Origin: Archaeoglobaceae archaeon
GTDB lineage: Archaea > Halobacteriota > Archaeoglobi > Archaeoglobales > Archaeoglobaceae
Direction: 5' to 3'
Length of the DNA: 20,405 nucleotides
NCBI GenBank assembly: GCA_027038095.1
Contig: JALVYA010000005.1
Location: 1 to 20,405 of the forward strand
Position 1 is the first letter of the stretch; every line of letters begins with the position of its first letter. Positions 14,196-20,405 of the stretch are shown piece by piece. The position numbers were made by a program, and so were the translations under genes. A model generated the notes under the pieces. That model made no database searches and was not told the origin of the DNA. It saw nothing but the letters and a program-made list of their open reading frames with translations.

Positions 14196-14782
14196 TCATT
14201 CATCTGAGTTGCCCGCAATGCTCTGGCACTTTAAATTTAAGTGTTTTTGCGTCTTCCTGATCCAGAGTAACAGGTGCTTGCGTTGCAACCTTGGCTCTAG
14301 CTCGGTTGAGTGTTTGCGTAAAAGGGCAGAATGCATACACTTGAAACTTTTATGGATGGTTGAAAAAAACCTATTGACAAGATCATTGACATTAAATCTA
14401 ACATAAAAATCTATAACCAGCTCTGCACGATTTAGAAGACTTAAATCTTTGTTCTTTCTTTAAACCTCAAAAATACTTACAGCATTTGTACATACACCTG
14501 CAGCAGTCCAAATTTGTCTCTTCTCCAGCCTGATTTTTGTTTCGTCTACTGCTATTAACCTTCTTTTCTTCTTTCCCGGTTGCTTTAAAACTTTGAGCCT
14601 GTGGTAGTATATTCTGACTGACTCGTGACTTATCTCTTCAAAGGAAAGGAATTCACTTGCTCACTTACTTTTCTCAGAGAAAGACCGAAGAAGTATAGTA
14701 AAGCTAATACCTTTAATTCCACATTTTTCTTATTCCTTCGAAATACTTTTGTAGATTTGATGAATTCTATCAATTGCTTAGT
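14196..14782 (-). pseudogene. decayed DDE transposase of an insertion sequence
   Basis: Three minus-strand pieces in different frames line up as one transposase. From 14782 the first reads KQLIEFIKSTKVFRRNKKN and then LALLYFFGLSLRKVSE, and stops at 14630. After a frame change the second reads SEFLSFEEISHESVRIYYHR, a charged linker and RRLIAVDETKI, ending at 14460. The LIAVDETKI strand with its aspartate is the first catalytic acid of archaeal IS6-like DDE transposases, and the preceding helix-turn-helix (SLRKVSE...ISHESVRIYYHR) also fits. The third piece, up to the stop at 14196, contains NDLVNRFFSTIHKS, resembling the ERFF-type region near the last catalytic glutamate. At least two frameshifts and missing sequence make it inactive. 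No clear terminal inverted repeats were found. A plus-strand frame at 14209-14406 is not credible. Confidence 0.65.
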
Positions 14783-14833
14783 TTAGATTTATATGTTACT
14801 TATTTTTTTATTATTTTTGGGACTATGAATTCA

Positions 14834-15394
14834 CTAAGGAGTGGATTCTTCTCTAAGTTCATTAAAAATCTTTCGAATGCAATTGTTACAAAAACTTAAT
14901 GCATCTTCGAAAATATCTTCAATTTCTTTAAAAATTTCATGATCCCACCCTTCTCTTTTAACTAATCCTCTCAAAAGCGTTCTAACTTGCTTCTGGCTAT
15001 CTTTCTCAAAATATATTATGACATATTCGTCCTTACTAAGTCGATATACGCTTTCTAACTCCATGGCAGCTGATTGATTTAGATCCTTTTCATCTTCAGA
15101 AGCTGTGAAAAATACGAAAATGTGGATGTCGCCATCATTTATGAATAATTCGCTAATCTTACGATTGTATTCGTCATCTCCCTCATTTTCTCCTCTTGGA
15201 TAAATTTCTTCTAAGTCAGTAGATATCCTTGCGTTGTATCCGTTTTTTCGGAGAAAATCTCTGAGCTTCTTTAACTTCTCAATTCGTCCACGTGAGAAGG
15301 CGCCGTATATGTTAATCTTAACTTCATGTTTATACTTCAAATAAGAATGTCTTTCCTTATCCTTAAATCTGCGCTCAAACTCCTCTGCGTTCAT
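14834..15394 (-). CDS. TIR/deoxyribosyltransferase-like accessory protein
   Basis: A 186-residue protein. After a charged N-terminal 24 residues comes VKINIYGAFSRGRIEKLKKL, a helix ending GYNARISTDLEEIY, a strand DGDIHIFVFFTAS near 88-99, then NQSAAMELESVYRLS at 106-120 and the strand EYVIIYFEKD. This order (strand-GAF/S, helix, acidic region, hydrophobic strand, helix with conserved Glu, strand) resembles TIR domains and nucleoside 2-deoxyribosyltransferases, in which the helix glutamate (here Glu112 or Glu114) attacks an N-glycosidic bond. A C-terminal helical region with FCNNCI follows. The gene is AT-rich, abuts a decayed transposase and has a TATA element about 28 bases from its ATG, suggesting a leaderless mRNA. 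The fold is inferred from pattern. A defence or nucleotide-cleaving role is possible but unproven. Confidence 0.45.
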   Translation of the reverse strand: MNAEEFERRFKDKERHSYLKYKHEVKINIYGAFSRGRIEKLKKLRDFLRKNGYNARISTDLEEIYPRGENEGDDEYNRKISELFINDGDIHIFVFFTASEDEKDLNQSAAMELESVYRLSKDEYVIIYFEKDSQKQVRTLLRGLVKREGWDHEIFKEIEDIFEDALSFCNNCIRKIFNELREESTP

Positions 15395-15414
15395 TTTTGA
15401 TTACAAACTTAGTA

Positions 15415-15428
15415 AGTTATTTAAAAGG
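15415..15428 (-). promoter_or_regulatory. TATA box of the TIR-like gene
   Basis: On the minus strand this segment reads CCTTTTAAATAACT, centred about 28 bases upstream of the ATG at 15394. No Shine-Dalgarno site precedes that ATG, so the transcript is probably leaderless. Confidence 0.45.
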
Positions 15429-15458
15429 TTAATGGATTTAGTCAATGGAGTTTTCTTA

Positions 15459-15524
15459 GACTAGTCAAGTTTTTGTGATCATCACCATATCTAGAAAACC
15501 TTTTATAGTCACAAAATAGTGACT
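15459..15524. promoter_or_regulatory. three palindromes and a TATA box in the divergent promoter region
   Basis: Within 66 bases lie GACTAGTC (15459-15466), GTGATCATCAC (15475-15485) and AGTCAC-AAAATA-GTGACT (15507-15524), each a perfect inverted repeat. The last one partly overlaps the TATA-like TTTTATA at 15501-15507 of the plus-strand winged-helix gene. Half-sites of the GTGAY type recur. This is what an autorepressor's operator would look like; binding by the adjacent winged-helix protein is an inference. Confidence 0.5.
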
Positions 15525-15539
15525 TAATCGGTGAAAAAT

Positions 15540-16019
15540 ATGGATAAGGAGGTAGTCGAAAAATATGCATCCGAGGTGCCAATTGAACTGAGAAATGCCG
15601 TAAAAGCACTTTCAGACGATAGAAAGTGGGCAGTATTTGTGGTATTAGTAAAAGAGGGTGAAAAGAACTTCAATAATTTAAAAGCCCTCTTCAGAGCCCA
15701 TCCCCAGGAACTAAGCAGGATCCTTAAATCTCTCAAGTCTGCAGGCCTCATTAGAAGATATGTATTTTCGTTGGAAGATGTCGAAAAAGTTCAAAAGACA
15801 TTTTACGAGCCTACGGAATTTGGTAAAGAGTTCTTAGAGTCTTTATACTTTTCAATAATGCCTAAAAAAGAGATCATAAAAGAAGTACAGAAAATGTGGA
15901 TATCCACTACTTACTGGCAGCTGGATTCGACCCCATCATCGGTCGAGTTTAACAACATAAATGAGTCGTCAACTATACCAGCCAAAGTGGAATTAGACTC
16001 TCCAAAGTTGGAGAGGTGA
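15540..16019 (+). CDS. winged-helix (ArsR-like fold) transcriptional regulator with C-terminal tail
   Basis: A 159-residue protein from ATG 15540, preceded by GGTGA at 15530-15534; an earlier GTG at 15531 lies inside that site. Residues 15-92 form a winged-helix domain. Helix SDDRKWAVFVVLVKEG leads to FNNLKALFRAHPQELSRILK, whose second half (about 55-68) is the recognition helix, then SAGLIRRYVF and a wing ending near YEPTEFGKEFLESL. This resembles ArsR/PadR-type regulators. Residues 105-159 form a serine/threonine-rich tail without recognisable motif. No metal-ligand cysteines are present. Inverted repeats lie between its TATA box and its start, so autoregulation is likely. It is followed after six bases by the DUF3467-like gene, with which it forms an operon. 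Codon use and AT content match the TIR-like gene, suggesting a shared acquired origin. Confidence 0.7.
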   Translation: MDKEVVEKYASEVPIELRNAVKALSDDRKWAVFVVLVKEGEKNFNNLKALFRAHPQELSRILKSLKSAGLIRRYVFSLEDVEKVQKTFYEPTEFGKEFLESLYFSIMPKKEIIKEVQKMWISTTYWQLDSTPSSVEFNNINESSTIPAKVELDSPKLER

Positions 16020-16025
16020 GTATGT

Positions 16026-16310
16026 ATGCAGGAAAATAAGATCTCATTTGAACTCGTTAAAGATGACAATTACAGGACTATACACGTAAATGGAGTATTT
16101 GGTGGGTTAGATCCTGTAGAGGGAAGAATTATCTTTTACATTGATGAAATAGAGCCAGAAATGGATGAAAGTACACCTGGAAAAATGAAAGTTAAGAAAG
16201 TGGTGAGAAGGCTTTTAATAGATATCAGAATGTCTCCTGCCCAGTTTAAATCAATAGCAGATTGGATGCAATCACATATAAAGAAGTTTGAGAGAGAACT
16301 TAAAAGATGA
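16026..16310 (+). CDS. DUF3467-like small protein
   Basis: A 94-residue protein from ATG 16026, with GAGGTGAG at 16013-16020 overlapping the stop codon of the winged-helix gene. An ATG four bases earlier leads to an immediate stop. The sequence has RTIHVNGVFGGLDPVEGRII near 17-36, a strand FYIDEIEPE, a charged loop, then VVRRLLIDIRMSPAQFKSIA near 60-79 and a final amphipathic helix DWMQSHIKKFERELKR. This order (short strands with a VNG turn, a late strand ending in MSP, C-terminal helix) recalls DUF3467 proteins, whose function is not established. I am not certain of the family. Tight coupling to the regulator suggests a shared function, perhaps as partner protein or as modulator of DNA binding. 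Confidence 0.5.
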   Translation: MQENKISFELVKDDNYRTIHVNGVFGGLDPVEGRIIFYIDEIEPEMDESTPGKMKVKKVVRRLLIDIRMSPAQFKSIADWMQSHIKKFERELKR

Positions 16311-16519
16311 TATTGAAAAAGAGCTTTAGAGAATTTTAATATTTATTATCTATTTGTTGCTAATTCTTGACTGATTGGGCTAATCGAGGTAAATTATGGG
16401 GGATACTGCGTAAAAGACATCATGAAAAAGCATTTAAAGAAATATCTCTAAATATTTTAAAAATAATTTTTGAGCTTTATAATTATTCATATTGAAAAAC
16501 ATAAAACCTAAAACAAACA
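16311..16519. other. AT-rich gap between converging genes
   Basis: No gene or clear structure is visible. T runs in both orientations (for example at 16447-16470) would serve as terminators for the DUF3467-like gene and for the minus-strand TldD/PmbA gene. Confidence 0.4.
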
Positions 16520-17713
16520 TTAAACAACGCTAAAAGCACCCTTCTCAAAGAGCACATTTCCGCAAACAGTATTGTCGACCTGTCTTGGTTCGCTCTGACA
16601 GACCACGTGTTTCAGAACTTCGTAAACGTTTCCGTAAAGCATGGCTCTAACGGGTTTTCCCCTCAAAAAAGCGTTGTTGCATTCAACACTGAAATCACCG
16701 CTTACGGGATTCGCTGTGTGAGCGCCCACGAGGCTGTGAACGTACAGAGCGCCGGAATCTTCACAGTTAAGCTCAGAACTTCTGTCAACCTCAACATCCA
16801 GAACGACGTTGGAAGGAGCTATTGCAGGATAGGAAGTGCTCTCCTCCCTCAACGCGTTTCCTGGCGGTACTTTCATAATTTTTGAAAACTTCCAGTTGGA
16901 CAGCAGAGATTTCACGCCTTCAGAGTAAAGCTCTCTCGTGATAGCTCCAGCACCCTCGTCATCGAAGGGGTACGAGTTCAGACCCCAGTCGAGTGTCGGG
17001 TCGTCAAAAACTCTGAAGTTCCATCCAAAGTCAATTCCTGCCTTAACGGGACTCCTTCCCTTTGCGACGTTCTCTGCTGAAAAAGCTGGATAGAGCGTGT
17101 AGCTCAGAAGCTGATTTACCGCAACTGGTGACAGAACGACCTCCATGTCTCCGGAAACGCTCTCTACAGGCTTTTTAGCCATCTCCTCTGCCTCGTTTAC
17201 GACTTCTTCAACGTCTATGTCCAGCTTTCTGCTCTGAGCGTAACTGTACGCATTGCCGTCTCCAACGACCTCTACGAAGGCGAAAGAGGTTGTTTCAGCA
17301 TAACTTCTCTGAAACTCCGGGTTCTCTATCCTCGTTTCCACCCTTTCCACGTCCAGAACGCCACTGGCTATCGAGCACTTTTTTACGCTTTCAAGCATCT
17401 CATCTCCAAGGCTCTTGAGGTCTTCTGGAGAAAAGTCCTCCACTCTGCAATCGTAAATTTTTGGAACTTTTAACTTTCTGGGGCAGGGAAAGCTGTCCAG
17501 CTCTTCACCCGAAATTTTTATGAGTTTTTTAGCAGCGTCCTCTATCTCTTCAAAACCCTTACCAACTGCACTCGCAAATCCAGCTTTTCCATCAATTATT
17601 ACTCTCACAGCTCTCCCCACTTCTCTGCTGAAGCTGATGCTCTTTATTCTGTCCTTTTCGATTGTCAGGTGCCATCTCTCTTCAATTCTTTCAAATCTTT
17701 CCGTCAGTTCCAT
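16520..17713 (-). CDS. pmbA: TldD/PmbA (TldE-like) metalloprotease family protein
   Basis: The start taken here (ATG 17713, 397 residues) follows a TTTAAAA TATA-like element by about 20-25 bases, suggesting a leaderless mRNA. The frame remains open to 17848, but the extra 45 residues are rich in H, C, S and T, unlike the rest, and overlap the UDG gene. The body is clearly PmbA/TldE-type: LTIEKDRIKSISFSREVGRA with VRVIIDGKAGFAS near the N-terminus, MEVVLSPVAVNQLLSY mid-protein, then FRVFDDPTLDWGLNSYPFDDEG, NALREESTSYP, and a C-terminal GDFSVECNNAFLRGKPV segment. PmbA/TldE lacks the HExxxH motif of its partner TldD and is the non-catalytic half of the TldD/E peptidase, linked to processing of modified peptides and antitoxins. 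No TldD gene is in the window. If the longer start is right, the protein has 442 residues. Confidence 0.78.
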   Translation of the reverse strand: MELTERFERIEERWHLTIEKDRIKSISFSREVGRAVRVIIDGKAGFASAVGKGFEEIEDAAKKLIKISGEELDSFPCPRKLKVPKIYDCRVEDFSPEDLKSLGDEMLESVKKCSIASGVLDVERVETRIENPEFQRSYAETTSFAFVEVVGDGNAYSYAQSRKLDIDVEEVVNEAEEMAKKPVESVSGDMEVVLSPVAVNQLLSYTLYPAFSAENVAKGRSPVKAGIDFGWNFRVFDDPTLDWGLNSYPFDDEGAGAITRELYSEGVKSLLSNWKFSKIMKVPPGNALREESTSYPAIAPSNVVLDVEVDRSSELNCEDSGALYVHSLVGAHTANPVSGDFSVECNNAFLRGKPVRAMLYGNVYEVLKHVVCQSEPRQVDNTVCGNVLFEKGAFSVV

Positions 17714-17831
17714 TCCAATCCCCGCTTTGATTTTAAAGGCATATGTGGTGTGTACAGAACAACTCGTGCTTTCGCCAGCGTAGGGCAGGTAAAAGCTACA
17801 AAAATCTTTCGATAACACGTGAACGGGCAAA

Positions 17832-18476
17832 TCATGACTCAAACCCAAAATCGGACAGCGTTGGGTTTTTCCTTTTTAGTTTTAACAGATTTCCAATTTT
17901 TTCGAAGTCCTTTTTCAGCACCTCTTTCAGCGGAGGTCTGTAGAGAGCGGCAGCCGGATGGTAAACGGGTATTATATAAACATCCTTGTCCCATGCTCTT
18001 ACCTTTCTCACCTCTCCTCTTTCTCTGCTTATACCTCTGAACTTCAGTCCAAATAAGTCGAATATGAAGGAAGCTGAGTGTCTGCCGAGGCAGACTATTA
18101 CGTCCGGCTTTATCACGTTTAGCTGCCTTATCAGGTATGGACTGCATGCCTCTATTTCTTCGGGCTTCGGATCTCTGTTGTTTGGGGGTCTGCACTTGAG
18201 TACGTTCCCTATGAAGACGTCTTCCCTTCTCAATCCAATGCTCTCAAGCAGCTCGTTGAGCAATTTTCCCGCATTTCCAACAAAAGGTCTTCCCTGTTTA
18301 TCCTCCTCCCTGCCCGGAGCTTCACCTATGAAAACGACTTCTGCGTCTTCTTTTCCCTCTCCCGGAACGTAGTTTGTCTTGCTTTTCCAGAGCTCGCACT
18401 TTTTGCAATTTCTGATTTCTTCTTCAATGTCTTTCAGCGTTTCTCCGTTTTCTCCGTTTTCGATCTCTGCAAACAT
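17832..18476 (-). CDS. udg: family 4 (Fe-S) uracil-DNA glycosylase
   Basis: A 214-residue enzyme closely resembling the family 4 UDG of Archaeoglobus. The 4Fe-4S cluster ligands are Cys24 and Cys27 (NCKKCELW), Cys95 (LKCRPPNNRDP) and Cys111. The uracil-binding and active-site motif 1 is GEAPGREED at 51-59 and motif 2 is HPAAALYRP at 173-181. ITVxLGR-type strand VIVCLGRHSA lies at 127-135. It removes uracil produced by cytosine deamination, which is frequent at high temperature, and starts base excision repair. The C-terminus, KNPTLSDFGF, resembles a PCNA-interacting box with L206 and F209 in place but without the usual glutamine. No Shine-Dalgarno site precedes the start. The initiation region carries a near-perfect 12-base tandem repeat (TTTGCAGAGATG, then TTTGCAGAGATC). 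Confidence 0.93.
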   Translation of the reverse strand: MFAEIENGENGETLKDIEEEIRNCKKCELWKSKTNYVPGEGKEDAEVVFIGEAPGREEDKQGRPFVGNAGKLLNELLESIGLRREDVFIGNVLKCRPPNNRDPKPEEIEACSPYLIRQLNVIKPDVIVCLGRHSASFIFDLFGLKFRGISRERGEVRKVRAWDKDVYIIPVYHPAAALYRPPLKEVLKKDFEKIGNLLKLKRKNPTLSDFGFES

Positions 18477-18585
18477 CTCTGCAAAGTCTGCTGCCGGTCA
18501 AAAAAATTTGCCCGCTGGTCGTGGTGCACAGTTCACATTACAGAGCTCATAATGTAGCACGAAACTGTGTAACTGCAGCCACAAA
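18477..18585. other. short gap upstream of the UDG gene
   Basis: No gene is visible. A minus-strand AAATTTTTTT (18498-18510) about 30 bases from the UDG start may serve as its TATA element. Confidence 0.3.
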
Positions 18586-19302
18586 TCAGGCAATATCTCT
18601 CGAAGTGTCTATCTGTACGCCTTCGCTTATGTAGAACTTGAAGGTTTCGAGCATTGGTGTTTTGTCCCTTATCTTCGGTATAGCTAACCTGCTGCTCATT
18701 CTGTCTCCAACCTTCTCAGTATCTATGTCGAACACAACATCGCTTACGTCCAAAACCATGTTGACTATGTCGACGGGATGGACGTTTTTCATCATGTATA
18801 TGTAGTAAACGTTGTTCGTCTGCTTGGCCTGAATGTACAGCTTGTTAATCAACCATTCCTTCAAGCCCAGTGGCACGTCAAGCTTGAGGAAAAAAGAGAT
18901 CGAATCGAATATGACGTTGTACTTTCCCCCACTCTCCTGAATCCTGTTCAGGTGGTGGTCTATGAAATCGAAAATATCTTTATCCCTGTATCTGTCAACT
19001 ATCACGAACTGCCCGTATTCGTTCATGTAGTACTGGGTAAAAACGTCTATAAACTCAATTTTCTCCGCAGACAACCCCATGTTTTCTATATTCTCTTTAA
19101 CGAATTCGGAAGGTCTTGAGGTTATGAAATAATACGTCTTGACGACGGTGGCGAATTGATACAGAAACGCTTCAGGCATGCTTATGGGATTGGCGTATAT
19201 ACAGACGAGACTGCCCTCTGGTAGTCCACCATCCAGCTTTTTATCCAGAATTTCAATACCCGTTGACCGGCTTGAAGTGCTCTGTTTGGTTAAGCTGATC
19301 AT
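18586..19302 (-). CDS. KaiC/RAD55-like RecA-superfamily protein lacking a Walker A lysine
   Basis: A 238-residue protein from ATG 19302, with GGTGG five bases upstream; GTG codons at 19311 and 19308 are alternative starts. It has the KaiC-type opening STGIEILDKKLDGGLPEGSL, which in active members runs into a GxxGxGKT P-loop. Here the loop reads YANPISMPEAFLYQF (36-50), with neither the lysine nor the Ser/Thr that hold ATP phosphates. The Walker B strand YNVIFDSISFFL (128-139) is retained. The segment YYFITSRPSEFVKENIENMG also matches KaiC-like proteins. It resembles the archaeal KaiC/GvpD/RAD55 family of regulators, but ATP binding is doubtful. It is divergently oriented to the zinc-ribbon gene, and its C-terminus (DMSSRLAIPKIRDK-like region, residues 200-215) is basic. 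Confidence 0.7.
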   Translation of the reverse strand: MISLTKQSTSSRSTGIEILDKKLDGGLPEGSLVCIYANPISMPEAFLYQFATVVKTYYFITSRPSEFVKENIENMGLSAEKIEFIDVFTQYYMNEYGQFVIVDRYRDKDIFDFIDHHLNRIQESGGKYNVIFDSISFFLKLDVPLGLKEWLINKLYIQAKQTNNVYYIYMMKNVHPVDIVNMVLDVSDVVFDIDTEKVGDRMSSRLAIPKIRDKTPMLETFKFYISEGVQIDTSRDIA

Positions 19303-19512
19303 TGTCACCACCGGTATAACCAGCAGACAGTTTAGTTTAATAATTATTTAAGGTTTCTCAAAGTTGGAAAATGGTGGTAAACAGCGGCGAGGGCTTCAAA
19401 CGGAAATCCCTGATGTTCTGGAAGTTTTCCGAAAAGGTGTGAGAGTATAACTGAATTTTCAGTGTATATCACTACCAGAACCTTTTTTACTGCGGAGATA
19501 CAACACGGTAAT
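19303..19512. promoter_or_regulatory. divergent promoter region between the KaiC-like and zinc-ribbon genes
   Basis: An AT-rich palindromic element around 19336-19351 (TTTAATAATTATTTAA core) is a possible TATA region for the minus-strand KaiC-like gene. AGTATAACT at 19444-19452 may be the TATA box of the zinc-ribbon gene, giving a leader of about 40 bases. A 23-codon plus-strand frame starting at ATG 19371 lies in between but has no supporting features. Confidence 0.35.
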
Positions 19513-19680
19513 ATGAAGTTTGAGCACCTGTACTGTACGAGATGCGGTTCAGAGTTTGACATCATAGTCAGGCGAACCACCGGTTATTCCGGGCCATTAC
19601 ACATTCCGAATCTGTTCTGCCCGTTTTGCGGTGGTAGAAGGCTGATAAAGAAGCAGGGTGTGTTTCTGCATGAGCCCTGA
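19513..19680 (+). CDS. small zinc-ribbon protein
   Basis: A 55-residue protein from ATG 19513. The frame extends upstream to a GTG at 19462, but those residues look random and the TATA-like element at 19444-19452 would place the transcript start after that GTG. It carries two CxxC knuckles, LYCTRCGSEFD near 7-17 and LFCPFCGGRRL near 34-44, forming one zinc ribbon, with IVRRTTGYSG between them and a basic region after the second pair. It resembles ribbons of small archaeal nucleic-acid-binding or adaptor proteins, with no assignable function. Its last 11 bases overlap the start of the MidA-like gene, so the two are translationally coupled and probably act together. Confidence 0.65.
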   Translation: MKFEHLYCTRCGSEFDIIVRRTTGYSGPLHIPNLFCPFCGGRRLIKKQGVFLHEP

Positions 19681-20405
19681 AGTTGCTGATCGTGGTTCTG
19701 ATGTGGTGGAGGAATTTATAGAGGAATTTGAGAGGAGAAGAGAAATAATAGCGGAATTCGTCAGGGAAAGAGGCAGAGTTTCGTTTAGGGATTTCGTCTG
19801 GGCGAACCTGTACCATCCCGAAGCTGGATACTACGTGAAGGGAGATCTGGAGCTGATAGCACCCTACGACGACTTCAGAATCGATAGAAGCCTCAGACAG
19901 GCAGCCATAGAGTGTGCTGTAAGAGACATGTTTGACGATGGCGAGGTCGTCGAGCTGAAGTACCTTGGTGATGAGAAAAAGGTTGAAGATGGCTTCAGAG
20001 GTGTTATCGTTGCAAACGAGTACTTCACCTCTCTGCCCTTTCACCTCGTAAGGAACTGGAAGGAGGTTTACGTCGAGTACGATGACGATAGCGGTTTCGT
20101 TGAAGTTCTGAAGGAGCCAGAAGGTGAACTGGAAGAGTTTCTGAGTTACGCGAGACCGCATGTGAGAGTAAAATCCTTTGCTGTCAGCGTTGATGCGGTG
20201 GAAAAAGCTGAGGAGATAGCTTCAAAGCTTGAAGAGGGATATCTACTGGTAATAGATTACGGCCTTCCGGTTGAGGAATACTACTGCAGAAAACTGAGGT
20301 TGGCGTGCTTCAGCAGGGGCAGCTTCAGTCACGACCCCTACGCTTCAGTGGGTAAGCGGGCAATTTCAGCTCCCGTTGACTTCACGTCCATAATGGAGGC
20401 TGCTG
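19670..20405 (+). CDS. MidA/NDUFAF7-like methyltransferase-fold protein (partial, runs off window)
   Basis: The ATG at 19670 opens a frame of 245 codons that is still open at the window end. Family landmarks are visible: VSFRDFVWANLYHPEAGYY at 37-55 (MidA has a LYxPxxGYY motif), GVIVANEYFTSLPFHLV at 111-127 (the NExxDAxPxH motif), YLLVIDYG at 191-198, and HDPYASVGKR with APVDFTSIM at 221-242. This is the PF02636 family; human NDUFAF7 dimethylates an arginine of complex I. Unusually, the region that should hold the SAM-binding ELGxGxG reads VVELKYLGDEKK (93-104) and is short, and the D of NExxD is T here. It may be a non-catalytic or divergent member. It overlaps the zinc-ribbon gene by 11 bases. 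A long minus-strand frame over it is an antisense shadow. Confidence 0.72.
   Translation, partial: MSPEVADRGSDVVEEFIEEFERRREIIAEFVRERGRVSFRDFVWANLYHPEAGYYVKGDLELIAPYDDFRIDRSLRQAAIECAVRDMFDDGEVVELKYLGDEKKVEDGFRGVIVANEYFTSLPFHLVRNWKEVYVEYDDDSGFVEVLKEPEGELEEFLSYARPHVRVKSFAVSVDAVEKAEEIASKLEEGYLLVIDYGLPVEEYYCRKLRLACFSRGSFSHDPYASVGKRAISAPVDFTSIMEAA

Noticed and set aside
14209..14406. A 65-codon plus-strand frame in the transposase region.
   Set aside because: It is antisense to the reconstructed transposase remnant, and its product has no recognisable features.
14818..14836. A possible terminal inverted repeat of the decayed insertion sequence around CTATGAATTCACT, with a similar string at 11883-11894.
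   Set aside because: No matching inverted copy was found near 14160-14220, and the similar string at 11.9 kb is far away and in the same orientation, so it is not convincing as an IS end.
19568..20161. A minus-strand reading frame of 197 codons opposite the zinc-ribbon and MidA-like genes.
   Set aside because: The plus strand carries family motifs and tight gene overlap; the minus-strand product has none.
1..20405. tRNA or rRNA genes.
   Set aside because: No cloverleaf-like segment with a GTTCRANYC T-arm and matching acceptor stems was noticed on either strand; a covariance-model scan was not possible here.

Overview
The window reads as a chromosomal segment of a hyperthermophilic archaeon, most likely of the Archaeoglobales (Archaeoglobus, Ferroglobus or Geoglobus). 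The main pointers are an O-phosphoseryl-tRNA synthetase (SepRS, known from methanogens and Archaeoglobus relatives), a family 4 Fe-S uracil-DNA glycosylase, an archaeal RNA polymerase subunit P, an archaeal GlmM, archaeal-type TATA boxes with leaderless or GGTGA-led starts, and oligo-T terminators. The genus is an inference.

Layout. (1) 1-65 is the glycine-rich 3' end of a gene that looks like cas6, so a CRISPR-Cas locus probably lies just to the left. A small winged-helix regulator follows (177-425). (2) 618-4142 is a five-gene secretion cluster: two paralogous 22-residue-signal proteins of the DUF1102/SipW-dependent type, an ER/SipW-type signal peptidase with a long C-terminal extension, a third small secreted protein, and a two-TM DUF5305-like protein. 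The order recalls bacterial TasA-SipW loci, and the cluster may build and process an extracellular fibre or surface layer. (3) 4314-5669 is glmM. (4) 5670-7290 is a decaying stretch: a short integrase-like remnant, a frameshifted membrane gene with an archaeal-pilin-like N-terminus, and membrane-protein debris. (5) 7293-7433 is rpoP and 7591-8967 is cbiA/cfbB. (6) 9182-11200 is a LivH-LivM permease pair without its ATPases or binding protein. (7) On the minus strand, 14078-11288 carries trmO, sepS and a HEAT-repeat gene. A 20-codon ORF with a very strong ribosome binding site overlaps the start of trmO. (8) 14196-16310 is an AT-rich accessory island: a decayed DDE transposase, a TIR/deoxyribosyltransferase-like protein, and a divergent winged-helix plus DUF3467-like pair around a palindrome-rich promoter region. 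(9) 17713-16520 is a TldD/PmbA-type protein, 18476-17832 the uracil-DNA glycosylase, and 19302-18586 a KaiC/RAD55-like protein with no Walker A lysine. (10) 19513-20405 is a zinc-ribbon gene overlapping a MidA-like methyltransferase-fold gene whose SAM glycine loop looks degenerate and which runs off the window.

How it fits together. Housekeeping blocks (GlmM for amino-sugar precursors, SepRS for Cys-tRNA, TrmO for tRNA modification, UDG for repair, RpoP for transcription) are interleaved with accessory material. The most promising little-described system is the secretion cluster at 0.6-4.1 kb. The second is the compact divergent cassette at 14.8-16.3 kb. All functional calls rest on reading motifs by eye; no database search was run.
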